In this document: positions 7,609 through 17,313 of the stretch, piece after piece | Layout of the letters: every line of letters starts with the position of its first letter | How positions within the stretch are numbered: position 1 is the first letter of the stretch | Assembly: GCA_002372935.1 (NCBI GenBank) | Contig: DFJF01000007.1 | Location: 33,293 to 97,292 of the forward strand | DNA length: 64,000 nt | Source: Clostridiales bacterium UBA3678 | GTDB taxonomy: Bacteria > Bacillota > Clostridia > TANB77 > CAG-508 | Reading direction: 5' to 3' | Notes under the pieces: generated by a model | Databases searched by the model: none | Seen by the model: only the letters and a program-made list of their open reading frames with translations | Told to the model about the DNA's origin: nothing | Program-made: the position numbers and the translations under genes

Positions 7609-9150
7609 TTATTTTGCAGGAGGAACATCATATTGTATTTTAAAACAAGAGAATTTATCTAATTCGTTGTCATCTAAACAGTCTAAATAAATATCAAGTT
7701 CATCTAAATCTTTGCAAGCCCTGATAATTGCAGGGTTTAAGTTTGATTGAAACATTAATTCAAATCCTAATTCCAAAGCTTCTCTGAATGATCCATGTTC
7801 TTTTTTCTTTATTAATTGAAAAGCTTCCTTAAATCTTGATTTTGTAGGTGTTTTAAAAGTATCTGCTGGGATAGTATATTCTTTTTTTATAATTTCTTGA
7901 AGAGATTTATAGTTTTTGTTCTTTTTTAATTTTTCTTGTAATTCTGTAACTTTATAAGGTAAAATTACATTTTTATTCGAGGCAGAAATAATTAAAGTAT
8001 CATTATCTTTAATTTCATTATCTGAAGTTGCAACAGTTTGTTCTTTAGTAACTATTGGTTTTTCTGGCGTAATATTTGTTATAATCTCTTTTGGTTGTTC
8101 AATAGGTGCTGGATTTGTATTTATTTGAGGTTGTTGTATAGAATCTGTTTCATCTTCTATAATAAAATGTTTTGCAACAGGTGCAGTAGTTTTTACTTCT
8201 TCAATAATTGTATTAATATTATTTACTTCAGATGCTTTTTCAAAATTAATAATGTTATTTTCAACATGTAAGCTTAAAGAATTTGTAGAAATTTCTACTT
8301 CAAGAAAGTCTTCGTCTTTTGCAATTTTCGAAACTTGTATAAATGGTGGAATTTCAATTTGATTGTTTGTAACTATTGCGTATTTTGAACCATTATGTGA
8401 TATAAATATAATATTGTTTGTATTCGAATTTGAAATTTGCACACCAGAAGTATGTAAAGTCATATTAAAATCATCATCTTTAATATTAATGTTTGCAATA
8501 TCACCATTAAAAGAAATTTTGTAATTGTCTTGAATAGTAGAGATAACTAAATTGTCTGAATCAGTTTTAGGGAAGAAACATAATAAATCTGATGATGAAT
8601 AATCCAAATTTTTTTGTATAGATTTTGCTATTGATTTTTCATGTAAAGTATTTTTTAATGCTTTTGTTTTTTCTTTTTCTTCTGAATCATCTTCTGTAAT
8701 TGGAACATCCTGCAAAATTCCTTTTTTACATTCTTCTAATATTGTAATTGATTTCTTTTTGCCTTTAACTTGAACATTATCAAAACAAGATATTGTTTTG
8801 TGAAGAAAATTTTGAACAAGTTCCATATCTTTTTCTATTTTAGACTCTAAGTTGTTAAATGTTTCTATATCTGAGGGTTTTATGCTTTTTTGAGATTCTA
8901 ATATATCTAAAGCATTACTTAGAGAATGAATTTCTTGAAGGTTACTTTCTACTTGCATAATTGCATTTTCAAAATTATTTAAAATCATTGTTTTTAGAAC
9001 TTCGTTTTCAAAAGATACGTTATTAAATTCTTCTACATAAGTTTCTAATACTTTTTTTACATTTGTTTCGTAATTATCGTAGGCTTCTACGTTTTTTCTC
9101 TCTTTACTCAAATTTGTTTTTAGGCTAGCTTTTGTGTTAGTTTGAATCAT
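7609..9150 (-). CDS. 513-aa protein of unknown function, divergent from the giant adhesin
   Basis: I do not recognise the family. Residues 1-185 are predicted helical and coiled (NYETNVKKVLETYVEEFNN). Residues 190-320 look like a beta-rich domain with repeated aliphatic/Asn strands. A Pro/Thr/Glu-rich linker spans roughly 330-400, and a helical C-terminal domain of about 110 residues ends IQYDVPPAK. There is no signal peptide or membrane segment, so it should stay cytosolic. AAAGGAAT lies upstream of the ATG on the minus strand. Its promoter mirrors that of the giant adhesin gene on the other strand, which suggests joint control and perhaps a regulatory or chaperone role for the adhesin. Confidence 0.6.
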   Translation of the reverse strand: MIQTNTKASLKTNLSKERKNVEAYDNYETNVKKVLETYVEEFNNVSFENEVLKTMILNNFENAIMQVESNLQEIHSLSNALDILESQKSIKPSDIETFNNLESKIEKDMELVQNFLHKTISCFDNVQVKGKKKSITILEECKKGILQDVPITEDDSEEKEKTKALKNTLHEKSIAKSIQKNLDYSSSDLLCFFPKTDSDNLVISTIQDNYKISFNGDIANINIKDDDFNMTLHTSGVQISNSNTNNIIFISHNGSKYAIVTNNQIEIPPFIQVSKIAKDEDFLEVEISTNSLSLHVENNIINFEKASEVNNINTIIEEVKTTAPVAKHFIIEDETDSIQQPQINTNPAPIEQPKEIITNITPEKPIVTKEQTVATSDNEIKDNDTLIISASNKNVILPYKVTELQEKLKKNKNYKSLQEIIKKEYTIPADTFKTPTKSRFKEAFQLIKKKEHGSFREALELGFELMFQSNLNPAIIRACKDLDELDIYLDCLDDNELDKFSCFKIQYDVPPAK

Positions 9151-9199
9151 TATATATTCATTCCTTTCTTAATAAAAAAATTTTTTCTTAACTATTTTG

Positions 9200-9231
9200 A
9201 TTATAACATAAAAGAAAAAAAAATACTACAA
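9200..9231 (-). promoter_or_regulatory. Promoter of the 513-aa gene (mirror image of the adhesin promoter)
   Basis: Minus-strand TTGTAG (9231-9226), 20 bp, then extended -10 TGTTATAAT (TATAAT 9205-9200). Confidence 0.55.
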
Positions 9232-9263
9232 AACTTTCAAAATTTTTTTTAAAAATTTTGTAG
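9226..9263. promoter_or_regulatory. Inverted repeat CTACAAAA/TTTTGTAG spanning both divergent -35 elements
   Basis: CTACAAAA (9226-9233) and TTTTGTAG (9256-9263) are perfect inverted copies around an A/T core. Each half contains the -35 of one divergent promoter. A dimeric regulator bound here would control the adhesin and the 513-aa gene together. Confidence 0.45.
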
Positions 9264-9288
9264 AAAAAAATAAATAATATGTTATAAT
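9258..9288 (+). promoter_or_regulatory. Promoter of the giant adhesin gene
   Basis: TTGTAG (9258-9263), 19 bp, then TGTTATAAT with TATAAT at 9283-9288. It has the same architecture as the opposing promoter. Confidence 0.6.
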
Positions 9289-9347
9289 ATAAATGGAATA
9301 ATTTTAACAAAAATTTTAAATATAAATATAACCTAAGAGGAGTGAAT

Positions 9348-12300
9348 ATGATTTCAAAAAATACAATATATAAAAAACAAATAATAACTAAAAAAACAGC
9401 TTTAACTGTGTTTTATGGAATAATTTTTTTAATTTCAACTATATCATATTTCTTTGTAAATAACTCGAAAGCAGAAAATGTTATTAAGCTAAATGCTACT
9501 GTTATAGACGAAGATATTGGAATAGATGATACTTGTTCTGAAATAAAAGTTTCAGAAAATGATAATCAAGAATATATTGTAAAATTTCCAAAAATTCAAA
9601 CAAATTTTGTTGTAAAAAAATATATATTTGTAAATGAAGAGGATTTTAATACATATAACAATTATAAAGAGAAAATAAAAAAGTTAACAGAAAATGAGGA
9701 AAAAGATGAAAGCTCTGAAAATGAAAACACGGCAAGTAATACAAAAAAAACTTCTGAAAGTTCAAATACAGTAAATAACACAGGAAAACCAAATGTAGAT
9801 AAAGATAAAAATTTAGAACAAATAGAAAAAGAATTTGAAGAATTTAAAAAGGAAATTATAGAAAATGGAGTAGGAGTTGCAATTGAACCAGAAGAAGATT
9901 ATGTATTAAGTGATGAGGAGATAGAAAACAAAAATATATATGTAATTGCAGAATATGATACAGAAGAAAAAGATAATCAAATTTTATATAACAAATATAT
10001 CTCAAAACAAACAGAACAAAATAATATTATAATTAATGGCTATATGCCTAAAGATGCTGAAATTAAAGTTTCGGATGTAGATGTATCAAATGTTCAAGAT
10101 AAAATAAATGAAAAATATAATAGTGATGTAAAATTAAAAACTGCATATGATATCAAAATTTTAGTAGATGATAAAGAATATGAACCAGATGAATTTGATG
10201 AAAATGTACAAGTTACAATAACAGGAATAGATGAAGAAAAAGTAAATATATGGCATGTTAAAGATGACGAAAATATAGAAATGATTAATTCAAATTATGA
10301 TGAAAACCTAGTTAAATTTAAAGCAACAGAATTTTCTATTTATGGTGTAGAAGTAGTGGAAACAGAAGATAGTACTAATGAGGAGAACACCACAGATGTA
10401 CAAAATTCTGAAACAACAACAGAAAATTTAGATACTTCATCATCAAATGCATCAAAAATAATGAAATCACAAGTAAGAAGAGCAGCTGCAAGTACATTAC
10501 CAGACTCTACTTTAGAAATAGATGACTATAATTCAGATTACTATTATTATATTGGTAAAAATTACACAGACAAGATTTCTGGAGAAAATGCTGGAACATA
10601 CACATCTTCTGATCTTATAAAAGTTACAGTCAATTATTATGGATATGCAGAAGGAGAAACAGATAATGAAATGAAGGGAAGAATTTCCCTTACAGAAACA
10701 CAGGATATCATAAAAAATACAAGATGTGTACCAATACTTAATGGAAGTGTCTCAATAGAACTAATGGATAATCCATTTATGGATAAACCTACAGGTTATG
10801 GATTTGGAGGCTGGACTTCAAATAATGGCGTAATTTCTACAGATAGTAAAACTGGCACGCAAACATTAAAAGCCACTGCTACAAGTGATTTGACAATAAA
10901 TCTTTATGCAAATTGGAAAAAAGCAACAGTTGTATATGTAAATCCAGATGTTGGGGCAGATGATAGAGATGATGGACTTTCTGAAGATAAGCCTTTTGGT
11001 TCATGGGGAAAGGCTTTTGAATATTTATATAATAATTCTTCAGATAGGTCAGATAGAGAAAACAATATTATTGTTTTAACAGGAAATATAGATTCATCTA
11101 TCAATTATACTAGACCAACTTATGCTACAACATTAGCAGATATTACATATACTTCATCTACAACTCCAACTTCAGGAGAAACATATATTATTTCTACAAC
11201 TACAGGTTCTGGTGGAAATGCAATAAATTCTGACCTAGATGTAGAAAAACTTACAAATAATTCAGTACCTTCTGTATCTGCTCAATGGATAATTACAAGT
11301 TCTGGCGGCGGATATACAATACAAAATAGTGAAACAAAAGAATATTTAACATACAATTCTGGATTAGGAACTGGAAGTAATGCAACGGTTTGGCAATTTA
11401 ATACATCAAACAGAAGATTTTATTATAGAAGTGGAAGTAGATCATATTATTTAAGACTTTATTCAAGTTATTATAACAATAACTCATATTGGACAACAAC
11501 AACTTCAACATATAATGCTACATCAGTATATTTTTTAAAATATGAAGCAACTAATCAAAGAGATAGTGTAACTAAATCTAGTAGTATATCAAGTAATTCT
11601 AATTATACAAGTAGTAGAAATGTTGCAGTAACAGTAACAAGTCTCTATAATCATACAGATTATAGAGATAATGCAACTATAGATCTAACAAATTCATCAT
11701 ATTCAGATTTTGATATATATAATTCTTTCCAAATGGATTATGTTAAAATAAATACAACTGGATATACATCAAATTCTGATGGAACTACTCTTACTGAATC
11801 TTATGCATGGCTAAATGGTATGGCAAATAATGTAAGATTAGGTAGAGGAATAGAATGTGCAAATACTGCGACAAGTGGATGTACTTTTGCAAACATAATT
11901 GGAGGAGGAGTAAGTGTTGGTAATAGCAACAATTATAATCATGCATACAAATTAGTAGTAGAATCTGGAAAATATTCTTCTATACAGGGATTTAATTATT
12001 ATGAATATTATGGAAGTACATATAATTATTATGGAACAATATATTTAACACTTGGAAATGATATAGATAGAGTAAATGGCAATAATGATGATTTATCAGT
12101 ATATTACAGAACTACAATTAATTCTGGATATGGAATAAATGGGACAGGACAAAATGGAGATAAATCATTTTTGATAGATGTAAAAAGTGGAAAGTTTGGA
12201 ACAGATTATTTTGACACATATGGAGCTAATACAGATTCAAGTGCATATTCAGGAATTTATGTAGGTGGTTATGGTGTTGGAGCATCTTCTAATACAAGAG

Positions 12301-15300
12301 ATATAAGTGATAGATATTTTATTTTAGAGGGTGGAGTAATTTCTAATATAATAGGTGGACTAAAGGTAACAGAAAATAGTGGAGTTGATACTAAAATATA
12401 TGTAAAAGGCGGAGAAGCATATAACATTGTTGGAGGTGCAGGAGTTTCTGCAACATATGAAGATAGATTTATCCAAGTAACAGGTGGAGTAATAAGATAT
12501 AGTGTAAGTGGAGGCTCAAATGGTGTATATGCAGAAAGTAGTACAAATAATGGTAAATTAAATGGAAATACTTTAGTATATATTGGTGGAAATGCACAAA
12601 TTGGAACTGAAAGTACATTATCAAGTACAGTCTATGGAGTGCCTGCTGGATGTGTTTTAGGAGCTGGAAATGGAAATGAATCATATAAAAATTCAGGTGC
12701 AGGACAAGTTGATACATCACATATTATTGTAGACCAAAAAGCACATATATTAAATAGTGTTTATGGTGGAGGAAATTATGGAGTTGTTGGTACAAAAGGG
12801 TCAACAACTGGCACAACAAAAGTAGAGATTTTAGGTGGCACAATAGATGGAAGTTCTTATGGAGGTGCAAACCAAAATGATATTTATGGTTCGACTTTAA
12901 CAAATGTAAAAGGCGGACAAGTAAAAGGAGCAGTATATGGAGGATCAAATACATCTGGTACAATTTCAACTACTACAACAATAAATGTAACAGGAGGAAT
13001 CCTAGGACAAGAATCAAATACAACAGATAATCAAGTCTTATTTGGTGGAGGATATGGATCAAGTACAGTAGTTACAGGAGAAGCAGTTGTAAATATTTTA
13101 GATACTGATGCAGATTCAAAGATTTATGGAAGTGCTTATGGTGGGAGCTCTCTTGGAACTATGAAATCAAATGTAACAGTAAATATACAAGATATACCAG
13201 ATAAAAATAAAACTATAAACATTGTAGGAAATGTATTTGCAGGAGGTCGTGGAAATTCATCAACATCTGCAACTATTTTAGGAAATGCTACTATAAATGT
13301 TGATGGAAGTGATTTGCCAAAAGCAAGTGTATTTGGTGGAAATGATTTAAATGGTACAACACAAGGTGCAATTACAGTAAATATTGGAAAAACATATAAA
13401 TCCACTTTATTAAATGCCTATGGTGGAGGAAATGAAGATGCAACAGGAACAGAAACAGATTCTGTTTATGTATATTTATTAGATAATGCAAATGTAACAA
13501 ATGCATTCAATGGTGGAAAATCAGCAGATTTAACTACTTCTGGAACTAGTGATACAACAAGAGCAATTTATTTAAGAGGTGGAAATGCAGAAAATGTATT
13601 TGGAGGTTCAGATACCTCAGGTACAGTTACAGCAAGCCATGTATATGTAGAGTCAGGAAAAGCTACAAATGTATATGGTGGAAACAATAAAGGAGGACAA
13701 ACCACAGAAAGTTTTGTATATATAACAGGAGCAACAACAACAAATGTATATGGTGGAGGATATCAAGCAAGTACTCCAACAACCAATGTCAGTTTAACAG
13801 GTGGAACAATTACAAATGGATTTGGAGGAGGAAATGCAGCTGATGTAACTACTGCAAATATTGTTCTTAATGGAACGACCTCATCAAGTATATATGGTGG
13901 TTCAAATGAAAATGGAACTGTTACAAAATCTAATGTAACAATAACTTCAGGAAAAGTTACAAATGTATATGGTGGAAATAATGCTGGTGGAGATACTATT
14001 GATACAAATGTATTAGTAACATCAGAGACTACAAATGTATATGGCGGAGGAAATGAAGCAATAACTTCTGGAACAACATATTTAAAATTGACAAATGCTA
14101 CTATAAAGGGTGCTGCTTATGGTGGAGGCAATGGATCTGCAGCAGTTGTCAGTGGAAATAGTACAACAATAGTAGAAGGGACAACATCTATTTCAGGTGA
14201 TTTGTATGGAGGAGGAAATGCAGCAGCTAATGGTTCAACTTCAAATAATAATGCAGTAGTACAGACTTTAATTACTGGAGGAACAATTAAAGGAGATGTA
14301 TATGGTGCAGCAAATACATCTGTTGTGTATGGTTCAACACAAGTTAAAATTGGTACAACAGCTGTAAATGATTCATCTTTAACAAAAGGAAACATTGAAA
14401 TAGGTGGAACTGTATTTGGTGGAGGAAAATCAAATACTGCAGGATCAGAAAACTATGACTTTACATTCGAGAGTGTTACAGGAGATGCAAATATTGATAT
14501 AAATGCAACAGATTATGATGATGGAACTTACACATTTAATATTAAAAAAAGTGTATTTGGATCAGGAAATGCTGCTAAAATTTCAGGAAGCGGATATGTT
14601 ACAATAACAAATTACGGAACAGAAGATAATATAAAAGAAAATGTATCTATTCAAAGAGCAACACAAGTTATTTTAAATAATTGTCATATGTATTTTTCAG
14701 GAACCACAGATACAACAAATGAAATAGCAACAGCTGTTTATACATTTAACAGAATAGATGATTTAGAATTAAGAAATAATACAACAATATATTTGGAATC
14801 TGGTGTAAATATTGTTGCAAAATTAAAAAGTTTAGATGCTAGTGGAAATAAAGAAACTGTTACAATTGGTGATAGTGGAATAACAAGTCAAAATGTTAAT
14901 AATAAAATATATTTGTTGCAAGGTAAAAACATTATATTAAAAACAGAAGCTGGAAATGATGGAGAAGTTAGTGGAATGACTTTTGTAGGTTTATATAAGG
15001 GTATAATAAATAGAGTTACAGGAATATATGGAGATGATTACACAGATGGAAGTACAATATCAGATGATGTTGCAGAAACATTTTCTAGGAACTCATATGT
15101 ACAAGGAAAACACTACTCAAATCACGATATTAATGTAGATGGATATTATACAAAATATAATGTAGATGGAGTAGTTGATGTACAATATATAGAACCAACT
15201 CCAGATGATGCTGCATATTATCAATGGATTGTAGGAGAAAAATCAACAGATATTTATTATGAAAATATAGAATTAATAGCAACAAAATACGCAACTACTG

Positions 15301-17147
15301 CAACTTATGTTTTAAGTTTAAATGGTTTAAGTTATCCAAATATGACAGTAAAGGTTGTTGACTTTGATATTTCAGATTTATCAACAGATATTACTTTAAA
15401 TGATCCAGACACAATACCAAATATTGCTAAAACTGCAGAAGATGCAGACACAAAATTTGGTTTGACAATGACAGCTGGAAATAGCGGATGGCAAACAAAA
15501 GGAACAACATACTTCCTAAATAATGGGGAAACTTCTGCGGGATACAGAGGAAAAACACAATATTTAAGTGATAATTCTTCAGCTACTCCAACATTCAGTT
15601 TTTATATGGCTCACTCAAAAAACATAAGTTCAACAGGCGAACTTGGAACTATTACAATAAAACTTGAGGCTTTATATGAAGAAAATGACGAGATAAAAAT
15701 AAAAAATGCTTATGTTGTAATAAAATTGACTACAAATAATACTTTAAAGATGGACAAAGACTATTATGAAGGAGCAATAACTCCTGGTAAAGAATATAAA
15801 ATCTTTCCAACTACAACTACAACAATTACTCAAAAAAGTTCATTTTCAGCATATTATTCATTATATATAAATGATTATTCAAAAACTAACTATTATGAAG
15901 GATTTTCGGGATATTATTATCATACACTAACTTCATCATGCATATTACCTGAAAAAACAAAAATTACATTAATAGATATGTCAGGAGAAAATCCTAAATA
16001 TTATTATTATATTGTTAGTGCAGATGATGTAAAAAATAATAAAAAAGTGTATAAATTCACAGATTTTAAAGCAATGGATAGCAAAGAAGAGCCGTATAGT
16101 GCGGATGGAAGTTATTATAATTCAACTACGGATTTATTATATGAAGATTATATTGTTCATGTAAATTTTGAAGATACAAGTTTGACATCAAGTTTAGAAT
16201 CACAAAATTTGGTAGTACAGCTAAGAGATATATTTGATGATACAGTTGCAATAACTGTAAATACAGCTTCATATCCAATGTTATTTAGTGTATATAATAA
16301 TATAGATGTAGATACGAGTTTAAAACTAACTACAAATAAAGACATTATTTATATGGGTAATTCATTAGAATTTAATATAGAGTCAAATTATGCATTTAAG
16401 AAAAATAGTAACTCAGATATTGTATATGATACAACACATATTGATGATGCATTGGGAATAAGAATTACAATTTCTTCAGGTAGTAAAATTTTGACCTCAT
16501 CAGATTTACAGGGTATATATATAAGTTATAATGGTACAAATTATTTTGCAAGGTCAGATGGATCATTTAGAATTAAAGTGGCAGATGCTGTAGCAAATGT
16601 ATTAGCTAATATGACATTATACACTGAAAATGGTGAGCTGAATACTGGTACATATACTATTACTGCTCAGTCATTTGGATCTATAGATGGTACATATTTT
16701 TCAACAGAAATTGAATCAGCTTCAAAAGATATACAAATTATAAATACAAATTATGGATTTGATGTAGACTTAGATGATAATTCAGCTTTAATAAATAAGG
16801 ACACTGGAAAAACAAAAAATGATAAAAATACATTGGATTTCACTATAGGATATTCAGGTAATTTTGAAAATACAAAAATATGTGTTTCTTTATATAGAAG
16901 AAAATATGATGAAATATATAGTTATAAATATGAAAAAGTAGATTTAGCTGATTATGTATCTACAGAATTGTTGCATACAAATACAGAAAATGAATATTTA
17001 GTTACAGATTTAGTGTTATCTATACAAAAATTCACTTTGACATTAAAAGAAGCTTTAAAAACCGGAACATATAAAATAAGATTTTCATTATATGATAATG
17101 ATACATTGATTACATTTATAGATAAACCAGTCATAATAAAAAAATAA
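9348..17147 (+). CDS. Giant repeat-rich surface adhesin (about 2,600 aa)
   Basis: A 2,599-aa secreted protein starting at ATG 9348 (AAGAGGAG 5 nt upstream; a GTG six bases earlier is less likely). A membrane/signal segment lies at about residues 15-34. An acidic, Asn/Glu/Thr-rich region follows to about residue 390. An InlB-like block (GFGGWTSNNG...LYANW) ends near residue 524, and YVNPDVGADDRDDG nearby resembles the entry of parallel beta-helix proteins. Residues about 640-735 (QWIITSSGGGYTIQN...) look like a small beta-trefoil-like domain. From about residue 1000 to 1745 a short unit with the core VYGGGN recurs dozens of times, consistent with a beta-helix or beta-roll stalk. The last 600 residues look like Ig/Big-type beta domains. 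No LPXTG motif is visible, so the anchoring mode is unclear. It is expressed alone and ends in a strong terminator. Confidence 0.8.
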   Translation: MISKNTIYKKQIITKKTALTVFYGIIFLISTISYFFVNNSKAENVIKLNATVIDEDIGIDDTCSEIKVSENDNQEYIVKFPKIQTNFVVKKYIFVNEEDFNTYNNYKEKIKKLTENEEKDESSENENTASNTKKTSESSNTVNNTGKPNVDKDKNLEQIEKEFEEFKKEIIENGVGVAIEPEEDYVLSDEEIENKNIYVIAEYDTEEKDNQILYNKYISKQTEQNNIIINGYMPKDAEIKVSDVDVSNVQDKINEKYNSDVKLKTAYDIKILVDDKEYEPDEFDENVQVTITGIDEEKVNIWHVKDDENIEMINSNYDENLVKFKATEFSIYGVEVVETEDSTNEENTTDVQNSETTTENLDTSSSNASKIMKSQVRRAAASTLPDSTLEIDDYNSDYYYYIGKNYTDKISGENAGTYTSSDLIKVTVNYYGYAEGETDNEMKGRISLTETQDIIKNTRCVPILNGSVSIELMDNPFMDKPTGYGFGGWTSNNGVISTDSKTGTQTLKATATSDLTINLYANWKKATVVYVNPDVGADDRDDGLSEDKPFGSWGKAFEYLYNNSSDRSDRENNIIVLTGNIDSSINYTRPTYATTLADITYTSSTTPTSGETYIISTTTGSGGNAINSDLDVEKLTNNSVPSVSAQWIITSSGGGYTIQNSETKEYLTYNSGLGTGSNATVWQFNTSNRRFYYRSGSRSYYLRLYSSYYNNNSYWTTTTSTYNATSVYFLKYEATNQRDSVTKSSSISSNSNYTSSRNVAVTVTSLYNHTDYRDNATIDLTNSSYSDFDIYNSFQMDYVKINTTGYTSNSDGTTLTESYAWLNGMANNVRLGRGIECANTATSGCTFANIIGGGVSVGNSNNYNHAYKLVVESGKYSSIQGFNYYEYYGSTYNYYGTIYLTLGNDIDRVNGNNDDLSVYYRTTINSGYGINGTGQNGDKSFLIDVKSGKFGTDYFDTYGANTDSSAYSGIYVGGYGVGASSNTRDISDRYFILEGGVISNIIGGLKVTENSGVDTKIYVKGGEAYNIVGGAGVSATYEDRFIQVTGGVIRYSVSGGSNGVYAESSTNNGKLNGNTLVYIGGNAQIGTESTLSSTVYGVPAGCVLGAGNGNESYKNSGAGQVDTSHIIVDQKAHILNSVYGGGNYGVVGTKGSTTGTTKVEILGGTIDGSSYGGANQNDIYGSTLTNVKGGQVKGAVYGGSNTSGTISTTTTINVTGGILGQESNTTDNQVLFGGGYGSSTVVTGEAVVNILDTDADSKIYGSAYGGSSLGTMKSNVTVNIQDIPDKNKTINIVGNVFAGGRGNSSTSATILGNATINVDGSDLPKASVFGGNDLNGTTQGAITVNIGKTYKSTLLNAYGGGNEDATGTETDSVYVYLLDNANVTNAFNGGKSADLTTSGTSDTTRAIYLRGGNAENVFGGSDTSGTVTASHVYVESGKATNVYGGNNKGGQTTESFVYITGATTTNVYGGGYQASTPTTNVSLTGGTITNGFGGGNAADVTTANIVLNGTTSSSIYGGSNENGTVTKSNVTITSGKVTNVYGGNNAGGDTIDTNVLVTSETTNVYGGGNEAITSGTTYLKLTNATIKGAAYGGGNGSAAVVSGNSTTIVEGTTSISGDLYGGGNAAANGSTSNNNAVVQTLITGGTIKGDVYGAANTSVVYGSTQVKIGTTAVNDSSLTKGNIEIGGTVFGGGKSNTAGSENYDFTFESVTGDANIDINATDYDDGTYTFNIKKSVFGSGNAAKISGSGYVTITNYGTEDNIKENVSIQRATQVILNNCHMYFSGTTDTTNEIATAVYTFNRIDDLELRNNTTIYLESGVNIVAKLKSLDASGNKETVTIGDSGITSQNVNNKIYLLQGKNIILKTEAGNDGEVSGMTFVGLYKGIINRVTGIYGDDYTDGSTISDDVAETFSRNSYVQGKHYSNHDINVDGYYTKYNVDGVVDVQYIEPTPDDAAYYQWIVGEKSTDIYYENIELIATKYATTATYVLSLNGLSYPNMTVKVVDFDISDLSTDITLNDPDTIPNIAKTAEDADTKFGLTMTAGNSGWQTKGTTYFLNNGETSAGYRGKTQYLSDNSSATPTFSFYMAHSKNISSTGELGTITIKLEALYEENDEIKIKNAYVVIKLTTNNTLKMDKDYYEGAITPGKEYKIFPTTTTTITQKSSFSAYYSLYINDYSKTNYYEGFSGYYYHTLTSSCILPEKTKITLIDMSGENPKYYYYIVSADDVKNNKKVYKFTDFKAMDSKEEPYSADGSYYNSTTDLLYEDYIVHVNFEDTSLTSSLESQNLVVQLRDIFDDTVAITVNTASYPMLFSVYNNIDVDTSLKLTTNKDIIYMGNSLEFNIESNYAFKKNSNSDIVYDTTHIDDALGIRITISSGSKILTSSDLQGIYISYNGTNYFARSDGSFRIKVADAVANVLANMTLYTENGELNTGTYTITAQSFGSIDGTYFSTEIESASKDIQIINTNYGFDVDLDDNSALINKDTGKTKNDKNTLDFTIGYSGNFENTKICVSLYRRKYDEIYSYKYEKVDLADYVSTELLHTNTENEYLVTDLVLSIQKFTLTLKEALKTGTYKIRFSLYDNDTLITFIDKPVIIKK
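12340..14600 (+). repeat. Gly-rich VYGGGN repeats within the adhesin
   Basis: The translated product repeats a unit of roughly 15-30 residues ending in VYGGGN, VYGGSN or VFGGGK with Thr/Val-rich strands between (for example TTNVYGGGYQ and TNVYGGNNAGGDT). The regular turn-strand alternation suggests a solenoid. DNA-level similarity among units makes the region prone to recombination. Confidence 0.75.
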
Positions 17148-17153
17148 TTAAAC

Positions 17154-17192
17154 AAGAGATAACTCTTTTTCAAAGGAGTTATCTCTTTTAAA
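17154..17192 (+). terminator. Terminator after the adhesin gene
   Basis: AAGAGATAACTC (17154-17165) pairs with GAGTTATCTCTT (17176-17187), followed by TTTAAATTT. Confidence 0.85.
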
Positions 17193-17200
17193 TTTGACTA

Positions 17201-17229
17201 TTGCTTTTTTTATATATTTGTAATATAAT
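17201..17229 (+). promoter_or_regulatory. Promoter of the PBP gene
   Basis: TTGCTT (17201-17206), 17 bp, TATAAT (17224-17229). Confidence 0.55.
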
Positions 17230-17313
17230 ATTCGTGTGAAAAAATGTATTAATATGCATAAAATAGAGCTTTTATAATATATTTAAAATAGATTTTTCAA
17301 AAAGGAGAATGCT

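Noticed and set aside
12469..14395. Several antisense open frames of 80-90 codons inside the adhesin gene
   Set aside because: They are low-complexity (Leu/His- or Pro/Val-rich) mirror images of the repeats, lack ribosome sites and show no domain.
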